Source of the DNA: Candidatus Magasanikbacteria bacterium RIFCSPHIGHO2_01_FULL_41_23
GTDB taxonomy: Bacteria; Patescibacteria; ABY1; Magasanikbacterales; UBA922
Assembly: GCA_001782805.1 (NCBI GenBank)
Contig: MFPT01000024.1
Span: forward strand, 1 to 21,544
Length of the DNA stretch: 21,544 nucleotides
Direction: 5' to 3'
Shown here: positions 6,805 through 14,168 of the stretch, one piece after another
Layout: each line of letters opens with the position of its first letter
Position numbering within the stretch: position 1 is the stretch's first letter
Made by a program: the position numbers and the translations under genes
The notes under the pieces: generated by a model
Database searches by the model: none
Told to the model about the DNA's origin: nothing
What the model saw: only the letters and a program-made list of their open reading frames with translations

Positions 6805-7977
6805 ATGTTCAACGATCTGCATCATCATCGTATCTTTTACCAGACCAAGGCTTTAAATGGTTTGTATTTTTCCATTTTCATCATGAATCTGGCCGAAAGT
6901 ATGATTAGTATTTTTGTGCCGATTTATCTCTATACTCATGGCTATTCATTGGCTCATGTCATTCTTTTTTTCTTAATTAGTAATATTGCGTCGGTCTTGG
7001 GAGCCATCCCAGCCGCACATTTGGTGACGAAGATTGGTCCGCGATTGGCCATACTTTTTTCTACGCCTTTTTTAATTCTCTATTATTTTGGATTACCAAT
7101 TATAACGTCATTCCCCATTTTGTTTTTCCTATTACCGATTATTTTGGCTGGCCGAGTTCTACTCTACAATTTTGGTTTTGATTTAAATTTTATTGCTCAC
7201 GCTGATCGCCAAAATTTGGGGAGTGAATTGTCATACATTGCCATTGTTGGTATGGCCGCCGGTATAGCCGCGCCATTTTTGGCTGGTTTTATTATTTTAT
7301 TTTTTACATACCAAACACTTTTTTTAATTGGCTCGTTTCTTTTGGTACTGTCAGTAATTCCATTATTTTTTTCCTCATCACCGAATCAAAATGTTTCATT
7401 CAAATCAAAAAAAGTTTTCCAATTGGCGCAAACAAAAACTATTTTCCCTGTCTTGCTTAGTTTTGGTGGCTATGCCATAGAATCGAGTATTGGCCGAATC
7501 GTCTGGCCGATTTTTTTAATTATCATAGTGGGCACGACAAATAAAGTTGGCTCTATTGTTACCGTGTCGGCTTTGCTAACAGTTTTTGTAATTGCTGTTG
7601 TCGGCAAACTTACTGATCGACTTAAACCATCCCATCTTTTGCAGTGGGGAACCGCGCTTTATTTTTTGGGTTGGCTCGGAAGTGTGTTGGCAACCACGAC
7701 CGCCACGGTTTTCTTGGCTGATTCGTACCGAAAAATTATTGAACGGTTTATTCTGTTACCGTGGTCTGCCTCATTTTATCGGCTAACATTGAATTCAGTT
7801 TATTTTGAGAGCGTGGTTTTGCGTGATATGGTTTTTAATGGGAGTCGAGTTTTAGTTTTGCCGTTCCTAATGATGGTGAGTGTGTTTTCTTCCCATCCTT
7901 ATGCCATTATGTTCATAATCGCTTCGTTCGGTACGCTTTTTTATCCGCTTATCATTCGCCGTCAAGTACTTGCGTAA
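6805..7977 (+). CDS. Major facilitator superfamily transporter
   Basis: About 390 residues, almost entirely hydrophobic, with roughly 11-12 membrane segments in two halves separated by a polar loop near 195-210 (SSSPNQNVSFKSKKVFQ). The TKIGPRLAIL segment (75-84) fits the MFS loop 2-3 signature region, and GKLTDRLKPS is the matching loop in the second half. The frame is open from a TTG at 6757, but I start at the ATG at 6805 because the promoter sits between them and the ATG product begins with a short cytosolic tail before the first helix. The substrate is unknown. Lying alone between two promoters, it could export a small molecule or belong to the polysaccharide locus that follows. Confidence 0.82.
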   Translation: MFNDLHHHRIFYQTKALNGLYFSIFIMNLAESMISIFVPIYLYTHGYSLAHVILFFLISNIASVLGAIPAAHLVTKIGPRLAILFSTPFLILYYFGLPIITSFPILFFLLPIILAGRVLLYNFGFDLNFIAHADRQNLGSELSYIAIVGMAAGIAAPFLAGFIILFFTYQTLFLIGSFLLVLSVIPLFFSSSPNQNVSFKSKKVFQLAQTKTIFPVLLSFGGYAIESSIGRIVWPIFLIIIVGTTNKVGSIVTVSALLTVFVIAVVGKLTDRLKPSHLLQWGTALYFLGWLGSVLATTTATVFLADSYRKIIERFILLPWSASFYRLTLNSVYFESVVLRDMVFNGSRVLVLPFLMMVSVFSSHPYAIMFIIASFGTLFYPLIIRRQVLA

Positions 7978-7998
7978 GTTGCTAATTTCCTTTAGACT
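7970..7998 (+). promoter_or_regulatory. Putative promoter for the UDP-glucose dehydrogenase gene
   Basis: TTGCGT (7970-7975) overlaps the end of the MFS gene and is followed after 17 bp by TAGACT (7993-7998). The same TTTAGACTA string occurs in the promoter before the PBP gene (19626 onward), which supports this as a working -10 variant. The predicted start is near 8005, 30 nt before the ATG. The -35 match is poor. Confidence 0.4.
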
Positions 7999-8034
7999 AT
8001 CTAGATAAAACTAACTTTTACAGGTAATAAAAGT

Positions 8035-9462
8035 ATGAACATCCTCTACATAGGCGGCGGATTTGTGGGCGCTTGTTCGGCCGCGGTGTCGGCTGATTCC
8101 GGTCATCAGACTTTGATTTTTGATGTTGATCAAGAAAAAATTAAAAAGTTGGAGAGCGCTGACCGCGATATTATTGAATCCTGCTTGCATGAAAAAGGTC
8201 TAGGTGATCTGTTGATTCGCAATCGTGATCGTTTAACATTTACCACGAGTGTTGCGGATTTGGCTACATTTTGCGAAGACGTTCACGTCGTGTTTATGTG
8301 TTTGCCCACGCCGGAAAAAGATGGGGCAGAAGGCGAGTCAGACTTGTCATATTATGAAAAATCAGTGGAAACGATTGGGCCGATTTTGACTCGTCGAAAT
8401 AATGGTAACCAAACTAATCGGTTGGTAATTGTAAATAAAAGCACGGTGCCGATTCGGATGATTGATTACACGGCAGAATTGTTTGCCCGCCAAGGGGTGC
8501 AAAATTTTGGCATAGTTTCCAATCCGGAATTTTTAGTGGAAGGCAAAGCCATTGCCGATTCCATTCATCCGGATCGCGTGGTTGTAGGCGCGAATAATGA
8601 AGCTGATTTTGTGGTGATGCGTGAAGTATATCGTCGGTTTTATGATTCGAGCACGGTTAAATACATTGAAGTGAATCCTTACGAAGCAGCCTGCGCCAAA
8701 CTTTTGGCGAATTTTTTATTGTTTAATAAAATTGTTACGGCCTATGATGTGGTTGGGCGCACGGCTGAATATTTTGACAATGTAAATTATGAAAATGTTC
8801 GAAAAATCTTAGTGGCTGATCCACGTATTGGTGCTTGGGGACTGTATGATAGTTTGTTTGCTGGCGGAAGTTGTTTTATCAAAGACGCGGCTTCGCTCGC
8901 GCATCAACTGGAAACTGCGGGCACGCACGCGTATTTAGTACGCGGAATTTTGGAAGCGAATGTTTTTCAGCGTGATCATTTTTTGAGTCGCGCCGAAACT
9001 GAAGCCAAGTTTGAATGGGCGGGGAAAACCGTGACTGTGCTTGGTTTGGCTTTTAAGCAAGATACCAATGATTTGCGCAATTCCGGCGCCATTGGCATTA
9101 TTCAACAACTACTTGGCTCAGGCGTTGCCACGATTAAAACCTATGATCCGGCGGCGCAAGATGAAGCCAAAAAATATTTTGCTCCAGAAAAAAATCCACT
9201 CTACCAAAAAATTGAATATGCGAATAGTGTTGCCGAGGCTCTGACCAATTCTCAAGCTGCCATTATTTGCACTGATTGGTCGCAATTCAAAACATTGGTT
9301 GATGTTATTACGGCTACGGTAAAACCACCATATTTAATTATGGATGGACGTCGGATTATTCATCAAGCCTATTCAATTTTGCAAGCGGCTGGTTATGATA
9401 TTATTGCGGTTGGTTCGCCGTTTTTGCCGGGGAATATAAACACGTTAAGGAAATTAAAATAA
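8035..9462 (+). CDS. ugd: UDP-glucose 6-dehydrogenase / nucleotide-sugar dehydrogenase
   Basis: 475 residues with the three-part UDP-sugar dehydrogenase layout: N-terminal NAD domain (YIGGGFVGACSA, 5-16), central domain and C-terminal UDP-binding domain (VTVLGLAFKQDTNDLRNS). Catalytic residues are in place: NKSTVPI (134-140), NPEFLVEG (163-170), Lys222 in EAACAKLLANF and the thiohemiacetal-forming Cys280 in GGSCFIKD. The usual Pro of GGxCxPKD is Ile282 here. The enzyme oxidises UDP-glucose, or a related UDP-sugar, twice to the uronate using NAD+. UDP-GlcA would feed the decarboxylase at 14169. The last codons merge into an A-rich stretch that also precedes the second copy of the intergenic repeat. 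UDP-GlcNAc or UDP-mannuronate type substrates cannot be excluded. Confidence 0.9.
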   Translation: MNILYIGGGFVGACSAAVSADSGHQTLIFDVDQEKIKKLESADRDIIESCLHEKGLGDLLIRNRDRLTFTTSVADLATFCEDVHVVFMCLPTPEKDGAEGESDLSYYEKSVETIGPILTRRNNGNQTNRLVIVNKSTVPIRMIDYTAELFARQGVQNFGIVSNPEFLVEGKAIADSIHPDRVVVGANNEADFVVMREVYRRFYDSSTVKYIEVNPYEAACAKLLANFLLFNKIVTAYDVVGRTAEYFDNVNYENVRKILVADPRIGAWGLYDSLFAGGSCFIKDAASLAHQLETAGTHAYLVRGILEANVFQRDHFLSRAETEAKFEWAGKTVTVLGLAFKQDTNDLRNSGAIGIIQQLLGSGVATIKTYDPAAQDEAKKYFAPEKNPLYQKIEYANSVAEALTNSQAAIICTDWSQFKTLVDVITATVKPPYLIMDGRRIIHQAYSILQAAGYDIIAVGSPFLPGNINTLRKLK

Positions 9463-9472
9463 AAATTCACTA

Positions 9473-9713
9473 CTATCCATTCGGTTGTCAATCATCCCAA
9501 CTGCGTCACTTGCTCGGTTGCCATCATGTCAGTCATCGCCGCTCGCTCGCAGTATATACTCAGTGAATGGCTCGCTCCCTACATTGTCCGCTCGGCTTTG
9601 ATTATATATAGTATAGATTCAGCCTCGCGTTCAAATCCCGACATGTCGGGACTGACTGACATGAATGCCAACCTCACTAATGTCAATGTGAAAAATTCGG
9701 TCTACTGAATAAG
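9473..9713. repeat. Dispersed intergenic element, copy 1
   Basis: About 241 bp filling most of the 278-bp gap between ugd and the epimerase gene. A 42-base core ending in GGCTTTGATTAT and a 33-base segment around the palindrome are identical to copy 2. Features: ATTCGGT near both ends (9479 and 9695); an 11-bp stem CATGTCAGTCA (9525-9535) pairing with 9653-9663; and a perfect 16-bp palindrome TCCCGACATGTCGGGA (9636-9651). Against copy 2 it has about 36 extra bases on the left, looking like a partial tandem copy of the left end. The frame ending at the TGA at 9706 is open through the whole element. No transposase is linked. It may be a non-autonomous mobile or REP-like element, or a structured RNA/DNA element. 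Confidence 0.85.
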
Positions 9714-9740
9714 TAAATAAGTGTATTTAATTATAAGTAT

Positions 9741-10652
9741 ATGCCCAATTATCTGGTAACCGGCGGCGCTGGCTTTATTGGCACTAATTTAGTTAAAACT
9801 TTATTGTCTGAAGGACATAGTGTTCGCGTTTTTGATAATTATGTAGGCGGAAATTTTCCTGAACGCCATCAAAAAGAAGCCGAGTATATTGTTGGTGATA
9901 TTCGTGATAAAGATGCTCTGGTCAAAACTTTCGTTGGCATCGATGGTATTTTTCACTTGGCCGCAGTTCCACGTGTCAGTTATTCGGTAGAACATCCGTT
10001 GGAAACTCATGATGTAAATGTAAATGGAACATTAAATGTTTTGGAAGCCGTACGTTCGGCTGGAGTCAAGCGGGTAATTTTTGCCTCGTCATCCGCCGCG
10101 TTGGGCGATCAACCTCAATATCCGGTTCCGGAAACAGCTGTTCCCAAACCAATTAGCCCTTATGGACTTCATAAATTAGTTGGTGAGAATTATTGTCGTC
10201 TATGGTCAACATTCTATGGATTGGAAACTGTCTCATTGCGTTATTTTAATATCTACGGTGAATACATGGATCCGAATGGCGCCTACGCTTTGGTGGTTGG
10301 CAAATTTATGGCGCAAAAAAAACGCGGTGAGCCGCTTACTATTTGCGGTGACGGAGATTATTACCGCGATTACACGCATGTGCAGGATGTGGCCAAAGCC
10401 AACATACTGGCTATGACGAGTACTAATGTTGGTCATGGAGAAGTAATTGAAATCGGTGGTGGACATCCGTATTCAGTCAACGAAGTGGCCGCGTTAATTG
10501 GCGGAGCGACAACAAACATTCCGGCTCGAGCGGCTGATATGCGTTTTACTCAAGCAAATCTAGAGAAAGCAAAAACGCTTTTGGGCTGGGAATCAACCAT
10601 TACTTTGCCCAATGGAATCGCCGAACTCAAAAAAATCGAAGGAGTGGAATAA
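9741..10652 (+). CDS. NAD-dependent sugar epimerase (GalE-like extended SDR)
   Basis: 303 residues, extended short-chain dehydrogenase fold. GGAGFIGTNL (8-17) binds NAD, the Ser116-118 cluster is in FASSSAALGD, and Tyr141/Lys145 form the catalytic YGLHK motif. Later segments (RYFNIYGEYMDPNGAY, and the RDYTHVQDVAKA region) are typical of UDP-glucose / UDP-GlcNAc 4-epimerases. It probably interconverts UDP-Glc(NAc) and UDP-Gal(NAc), or the uronate forms, giving precursors to the glycan machinery around it. It starts at ATG 9741 with no ribosome-binding site and follows copy 1 of the dispersed element. It is convergent with the sugar transferase, with only 4 nt between the stop codons. The substrate is uncertain. 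Confidence 0.87.
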   Translation: MPNYLVTGGAGFIGTNLVKTLLSEGHSVRVFDNYVGGNFPERHQKEAEYIVGDIRDKDALVKTFVGIDGIFHLAAVPRVSYSVEHPLETHDVNVNGTLNVLEAVRSAGVKRVIFASSSAALGDQPQYPVPETAVPKPISPYGLHKLVGENYCRLWSTFYGLETVSLRYFNIYGEYMDPNGAYALVVGKFMAQKKRGEPLTICGDGDYYRDYTHVQDVAKANILAMTSTNVGHGEVIEIGGGHPYSVNEVAALIGGATTNIPARAADMRFTQANLEKAKTLLGWESTITLPNGIAELKKIEGVE

Positions 10653-10656
10653 AGGT

Positions 10657-12048
10657 TTAGCGTCCCATCATGCGGATCATTACATTAATGGTTCGTAAAA
10701 GGATGGAACAATCCAAAAGAAAAGACCGATTTTTAATATAAAAAAGATCGTATTGCAGTTTTTGAATGGCTTCAGAAACCGTTCCGGCATAATGCTGATT
10801 GATTGCGGCCCAGCCCGTAATGCCCGGTTTTACCAACAGACGCAAATGATAATAAGGCATCACCGCTTCCAGTTTTTGTACAATTTCCGGCCGTTCCGGT
10901 CGTGGTCCGATCAAGGTTATGTCTCCGCGCAAAAGATTTATAATTTGCGGTAATTCATCCAAACGCGTGCGCCGTAAGAATTTTCCCACTGCAGTTACGC
11001 GCAGATCATTGTGCTCAGCAAATTGCGCGCCTTTGGTTTCTGCACTGCCATCGGCCGACAACACGTACATGGTGCGGAATTTATATAAAGAAAATTGTTC
11101 GCCGCTTCGACCCATGCGCAATTGTTTGAAAATTATCGGTCCGCGCGAATTTATTTTAATGGCTAGAGCCGCAAACGGAAGCAAAATGATGAGTACAGCA
11201 GCCAAAAAAATCCCGGCTATATAGTCCAAACCCCGACGAATGCTTTCGTACGCCGGATGTTCCAGATTAATTAAATTACTAATAAACCAACTATCCGAAT
11301 AACTGGATGCCGGCACTTGTCCGGTAATATTTTCGTACAATGAAGAAAAATCAGTGATCCGTACTGGCCAAAATAATAATTCGTACAATTCACGCACAAT
11401 ATCCGGATTATCTTTATAACTGGGCGCAGTTACCACGATTTGGGCTTTGTGCGTGGTTATGGCCGGACGAATCGCGGTTAAACTGTAGTATACTTCGATT
11501 CCCGGAGGCAAATGGGAATTTTTTAGAGTTCGTGAAGGATCAAAAATCGCCACGATATGATATCCTTTTTCCGGAGCCGATGTAATCAAATTAATCAATT
11601 CATTGGTCTGTTCATCAAAACCAACAAAAATAACTTTGGTTTGCAATCTAGATATGGCAAGAGTGTTTGAATAAATCAGACGCCAAAGTGCGCTTAAACC
11701 GTATCCAATGGCCACACTCAATACTAAAATTGTTTTTGGCGTAATCATTGTTTCGCCTTGCAAATAAAACGCGATTATACTAATGACCAGAGAAACAGCT
11801 GCCGACTGAGCCATGCGCCGATAATAGTCGGCTGCTCCTACTTTACCCAAGTCATACAAACCACTGATATAATTGATAATTGACCACAAAATAAATAATT
11901 TTAAAAAGAGCGGCACATGCAGAGCAATGACCGTGCTTGATGGAATAGTTAATTGACGCAGACCCAAACTAATGAAAATTGCCAGCGCATAGGCAACTGC
12001 GTCTCCTGTTATGAGAATAATTTGCTTTATTCGGTAGATAAAATTCAT
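10657..12048 (-). CDS. Polyprenyl-phosphate sugar-1-phosphate transferase (WcaJ/WbaP-type)
   Basis: 463 residues from the ATG at 12048; an in-frame TTG at 12066 would add six residues and is less likely. The N-terminal half has about four membrane helices (8-30, 44-63, 82-98, 105-126). A Rossmann-like CoA-binding-type domain follows (about 136-235, KVIFVGFDEQ onward), then another helix (273-297) and the bacterial sugar transferase domain. Catalytic motifs are KFRTM (323-327), DELPQ (364-368) with the Asp-Glu pair, GPRPE (381-385) and KPGITGWA (407-414). The enzyme moves a sugar-1-phosphate from a UDP-sugar to undecaprenyl phosphate, the first membrane step of polysaccharide assembly. It is the only minus-strand gene and is divergent from the subtilase gene, so it may be separately controlled. 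Confidence 0.93.
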   Translation of the reverse strand: MNFIYRIKQIILITGDAVAYALAIFISLGLRQLTIPSSTVIALHVPLFLKLFILWSIINYISGLYDLGKVGAADYYRRMAQSAAVSLVISIIAFYLQGETMITPKTILVLSVAIGYGLSALWRLIYSNTLAISRLQTKVIFVGFDEQTNELINLITSAPEKGYHIVAIFDPSRTLKNSHLPPGIEVYYSLTAIRPAITTHKAQIVVTAPSYKDNPDIVRELYELLFWPVRITDFSSLYENITGQVPASSYSDSWFISNLINLEHPAYESIRRGLDYIAGIFLAAVLIILLPFAALAIKINSRGPIIFKQLRMGRSGEQFSLYKFRTMYVLSADGSAETKGAQFAEHNDLRVTAVGKFLRRTRLDELPQIINLLRGDITLIGPRPERPEIVQKLEAVMPYYHLRLLVKPGITGWAAINQHYAGTVSEAIQKLQYDLFYIKNRSFLLDCSILLRTINVMIRMMGR

Positions 12049-12049
12049 A

Positions 12050-12079
12050 TTGCGGACAAGATTCAAACTATGTTATAAT
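12050..12079 (+). promoter_or_regulatory. Extended -10 promoter for the subtilase gene
   Basis: TTGCGG (12050-12055), an 18-bp spacer and TATAAT (12074-12079) preceded by TG one base upstream (TGTTATAAT), an extended -10 form. The start should be near 12086, giving about 36 nt of leader before the ATG at 12122. It overlaps the 5' end of the divergent sugar transferase gene. The opposite strand offers TATAAC here, but without a recognisable -35. Confidence 0.6.
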
Positions 12080-12121
12080 TGAGACCTTAAATGTATATCA
12101 TATTTGAACAAAAATAACAAG

Positions 12122-14164
12122 ATGAAACAGTCTTTTTTTATAAAAAGCATTAGCCTTATTTCTTTGGTTTTTTTGGGATTTCCGCTTTTGGCTTGGGCGC
12201 TCACGAGCAATGACCCGAAAAGTTTTCAAACCGCTTATGAACAAACCGGAGTGTACAGAGCTTGGGATTATTCCACCGGATCAGCCGATGTTATTGTCGC
12301 CGTCATTGACAATGGTTTTGATACCTTTCATCCGGATTTACAGCAAAATGTTTGGAAAAATACCAAAGAAATTCCGGACAATAAAATTGATGACGATCAT
12401 AACGGTTATGTGGATGATGTCTGGGGCTGGAGTTTTTTGGATGGAACCAATAATCCACAGCCATCGGTCGCCAATTTAACTGCGGAAGAAAAAAAAGACG
12501 GCTTGTTTAGTCATGGTACTTTTGTGGCCGGAGTTATTGGCGCAGTCGGAAATAATAATCGTGATGGTGTTGGGATTAATTGGCGAGTTAAATTAATGAA
12601 TATTCGTGTTTTGGGAAATAATGGATACGGGGAATTGGCACCATTGGGCAAGGCTATTCGGTATGCCGTGGATAATGGCGCTCAAGTAATTAATGTCAGT
12701 ATGGTTGGAGATAAAGATGAAAATACTGCGAGCGCAGTTAAGTATGCGTATGAAAAGGGTGTAGTGGTTGTGGCGGCCATGGGTAATTACAATGGCAATT
12801 TAAATAACAATTTAATGTATCCGGCTTGTGCTGATGCTGATACTGGATTGACCATGGTTTTGGGTGTGAGCGCCGTCAATGCCGAGCGTCGCCTGGCTTC
12901 TTTTTCCAATACCGGTTCAAAATGCGTGGATATAACTGCGCCCGGAGTGGATATTGGTTCAACTGTTCGTTATTCGCCCAACGATGGATTGTCTGAAACT
13001 TATGTGCGTGGCTGGCAAGGAACATCATTTGCCACGCCGTTTGTTTCTGGAGCCGCGGCTTTGGTCAAAAGTATTCGGCCCGAATGGAAAGCGCCACAAA
13101 TTTATGAAGCATTGTTGTCAACCACGCATCATACGCCGGCCAATGATGAAGCGGCTTACGCGCAATCGTATGGCAGAGGATTATTGCAAGTGCATCGTGC
13201 CGTGGCCTATGCCATGGGGTTAACCATTCCGCCAACGATGTTTGAAACTTCCACAACAAATATCGTGAGCACTACTATGTTTGCTGTTTTGCCCAAGAAT
13301 CAAAAAACTTTTAGCGTAATCTGGCCAAACAGTGAATTGCGCGATGGTTATGCGGATAATTCGGAATTGGGCGCAATCTATGAACGGCCGGAAGCCAAAA
13401 ATATTGAGAGCATCACTGCTGTTGGCGTGGGACGGGATCAGAAAATTATAACTGCTCGACCAAAAAATAAAACTGAACGGCAAATTACCGTGTATAATTA
13501 TCGTTGGCAAGAAGAATCCAATTGGAATGTGTCGGCAAAAGGATCGGTCAATGTTTCGGCCATTTGGCGTGAATCCGGTTTAACGATTGGAGTCGCGCCA
13601 ACAACGGCTGACACACAGATTTATTGGCTGTATGATAGCGCGGGAAATGTATTGGAGAGTAAGGCGCAAAAAATTATGCATAATGGCGCACGCGTTTTAG
13701 TTGGTGCCACCGATGTTTATGCGGTCGTGGGGCATAGTGCCAAAAATAAACAAACCATAAATATTTTTAATTATAAAGATGGTCAAATAATAACGGAATT
13801 TACCGCCGATGAATATACGGCGTTGCAAAATACTCCGATTGTGCCAACTGCGGCTTTGGGTGATGTGGTCGGAAACAGCGAACCGGAAATTATATTGGGA
13901 AGCGCGTTGGGCGCAAATGACATGATTACGATTTATTCTGCCAACGGTTCTTTGGTTCGCTCATTTGCGCCGTTTGGTAACGGCGCTGGTTTGGGAGCGA
14001 CTGTTTCATTGTTTGATGCGGATGGCAATGGTTCGCTTGATATTGTAACCGGTTCAGTTATTAAGCCCACAACACTTCGTGCTTGGTCTGGTCGCGCTAA
14101 ACTGGTCGCGGAGTGGTCGGTTCAGAATGTTTTTAAAAATTTTTTTCTTTTACCGCGTAAATAA
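12122..14164 (+). CDS. Secreted subtilisin-like serine protease (S8) with C-terminal FG-GAP-like repeats
   Basis: 680 residues from the ATG at 12122; an in-frame TTG at 12104 adds six residues and lies closer to the promoter. The signal peptide has a hydrophobic core (about 6-22) and likely cleavage after AWA (24-26). The S8 triad is complete: Asp63 in VAVIDNGFD, His131 in SHGTFVAGVIG and Ser302 in GTSFATPFVSGAAAL. The oxyanion Asn222 is in AAMGN. After about residue 370 comes a beta-rich region with FG-GAP/VCBS-like repeats, GDVVGNSEPEIILGS (580-594) and DADGNGSLDIVTG (632-644), which often bind calcium. No LPXTG or C-terminal membrane helix was seen, so how it is anchored is unclear. Neighbouring glycan genes suggest it processes surface or prey/host proteins, but the target is unknown. 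Confidence 0.92.
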   Translation: MKQSFFIKSISLISLVFLGFPLLAWALTSNDPKSFQTAYEQTGVYRAWDYSTGSADVIVAVIDNGFDTFHPDLQQNVWKNTKEIPDNKIDDDHNGYVDDVWGWSFLDGTNNPQPSVANLTAEEKKDGLFSHGTFVAGVIGAVGNNNRDGVGINWRVKLMNIRVLGNNGYGELAPLGKAIRYAVDNGAQVINVSMVGDKDENTASAVKYAYEKGVVVVAAMGNYNGNLNNNLMYPACADADTGLTMVLGVSAVNAERRLASFSNTGSKCVDITAPGVDIGSTVRYSPNDGLSETYVRGWQGTSFATPFVSGAAALVKSIRPEWKAPQIYEALLSTTHHTPANDEAAYAQSYGRGLLQVHRAVAYAMGLTIPPTMFETSTTNIVSTTMFAVLPKNQKTFSVIWPNSELRDGYADNSELGAIYERPEAKNIESITAVGVGRDQKIITARPKNKTERQITVYNYRWQEESNWNVSAKGSVNVSAIWRESGLTIGVAPTTADTQIYWLYDSAGNVLESKAQKIMHNGARVLVGATDVYAVVGHSAKNKQTINIFNYKDGQIITEFTADEYTALQNTPIVPTAALGDVVGNSEPEIILGSALGANDMITIYSANGSLVRSFAPFGNGAGLGATVSLFDADGNGSLDIVTGSVIKPTTLRAWSGRAKLVAEWSVQNVFKNFFLLPRK

Positions 14165-14168
14165 TTTT

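Noticed and set aside
7998..8007. TATCTAGATA palindrome before ugd
   Set aside because: Ten bases in A/T-rich DNA, no second copy seen, overlaps the predicted -10; too weak to call an operator.
9624..9642. tRNA T-arm-like sequence (GTTCAAATC within a 4-of-5 paired stem)
   Set aside because: No matching acceptor, D or anticodon arms could be folded around it in either copy; the 3' side is taken up by the palindrome.
12104..12121. TTG start for the subtilase
   Set aside because: An ATG six codons later gives a normal signal peptide; the TTG has no ribosome-binding site.
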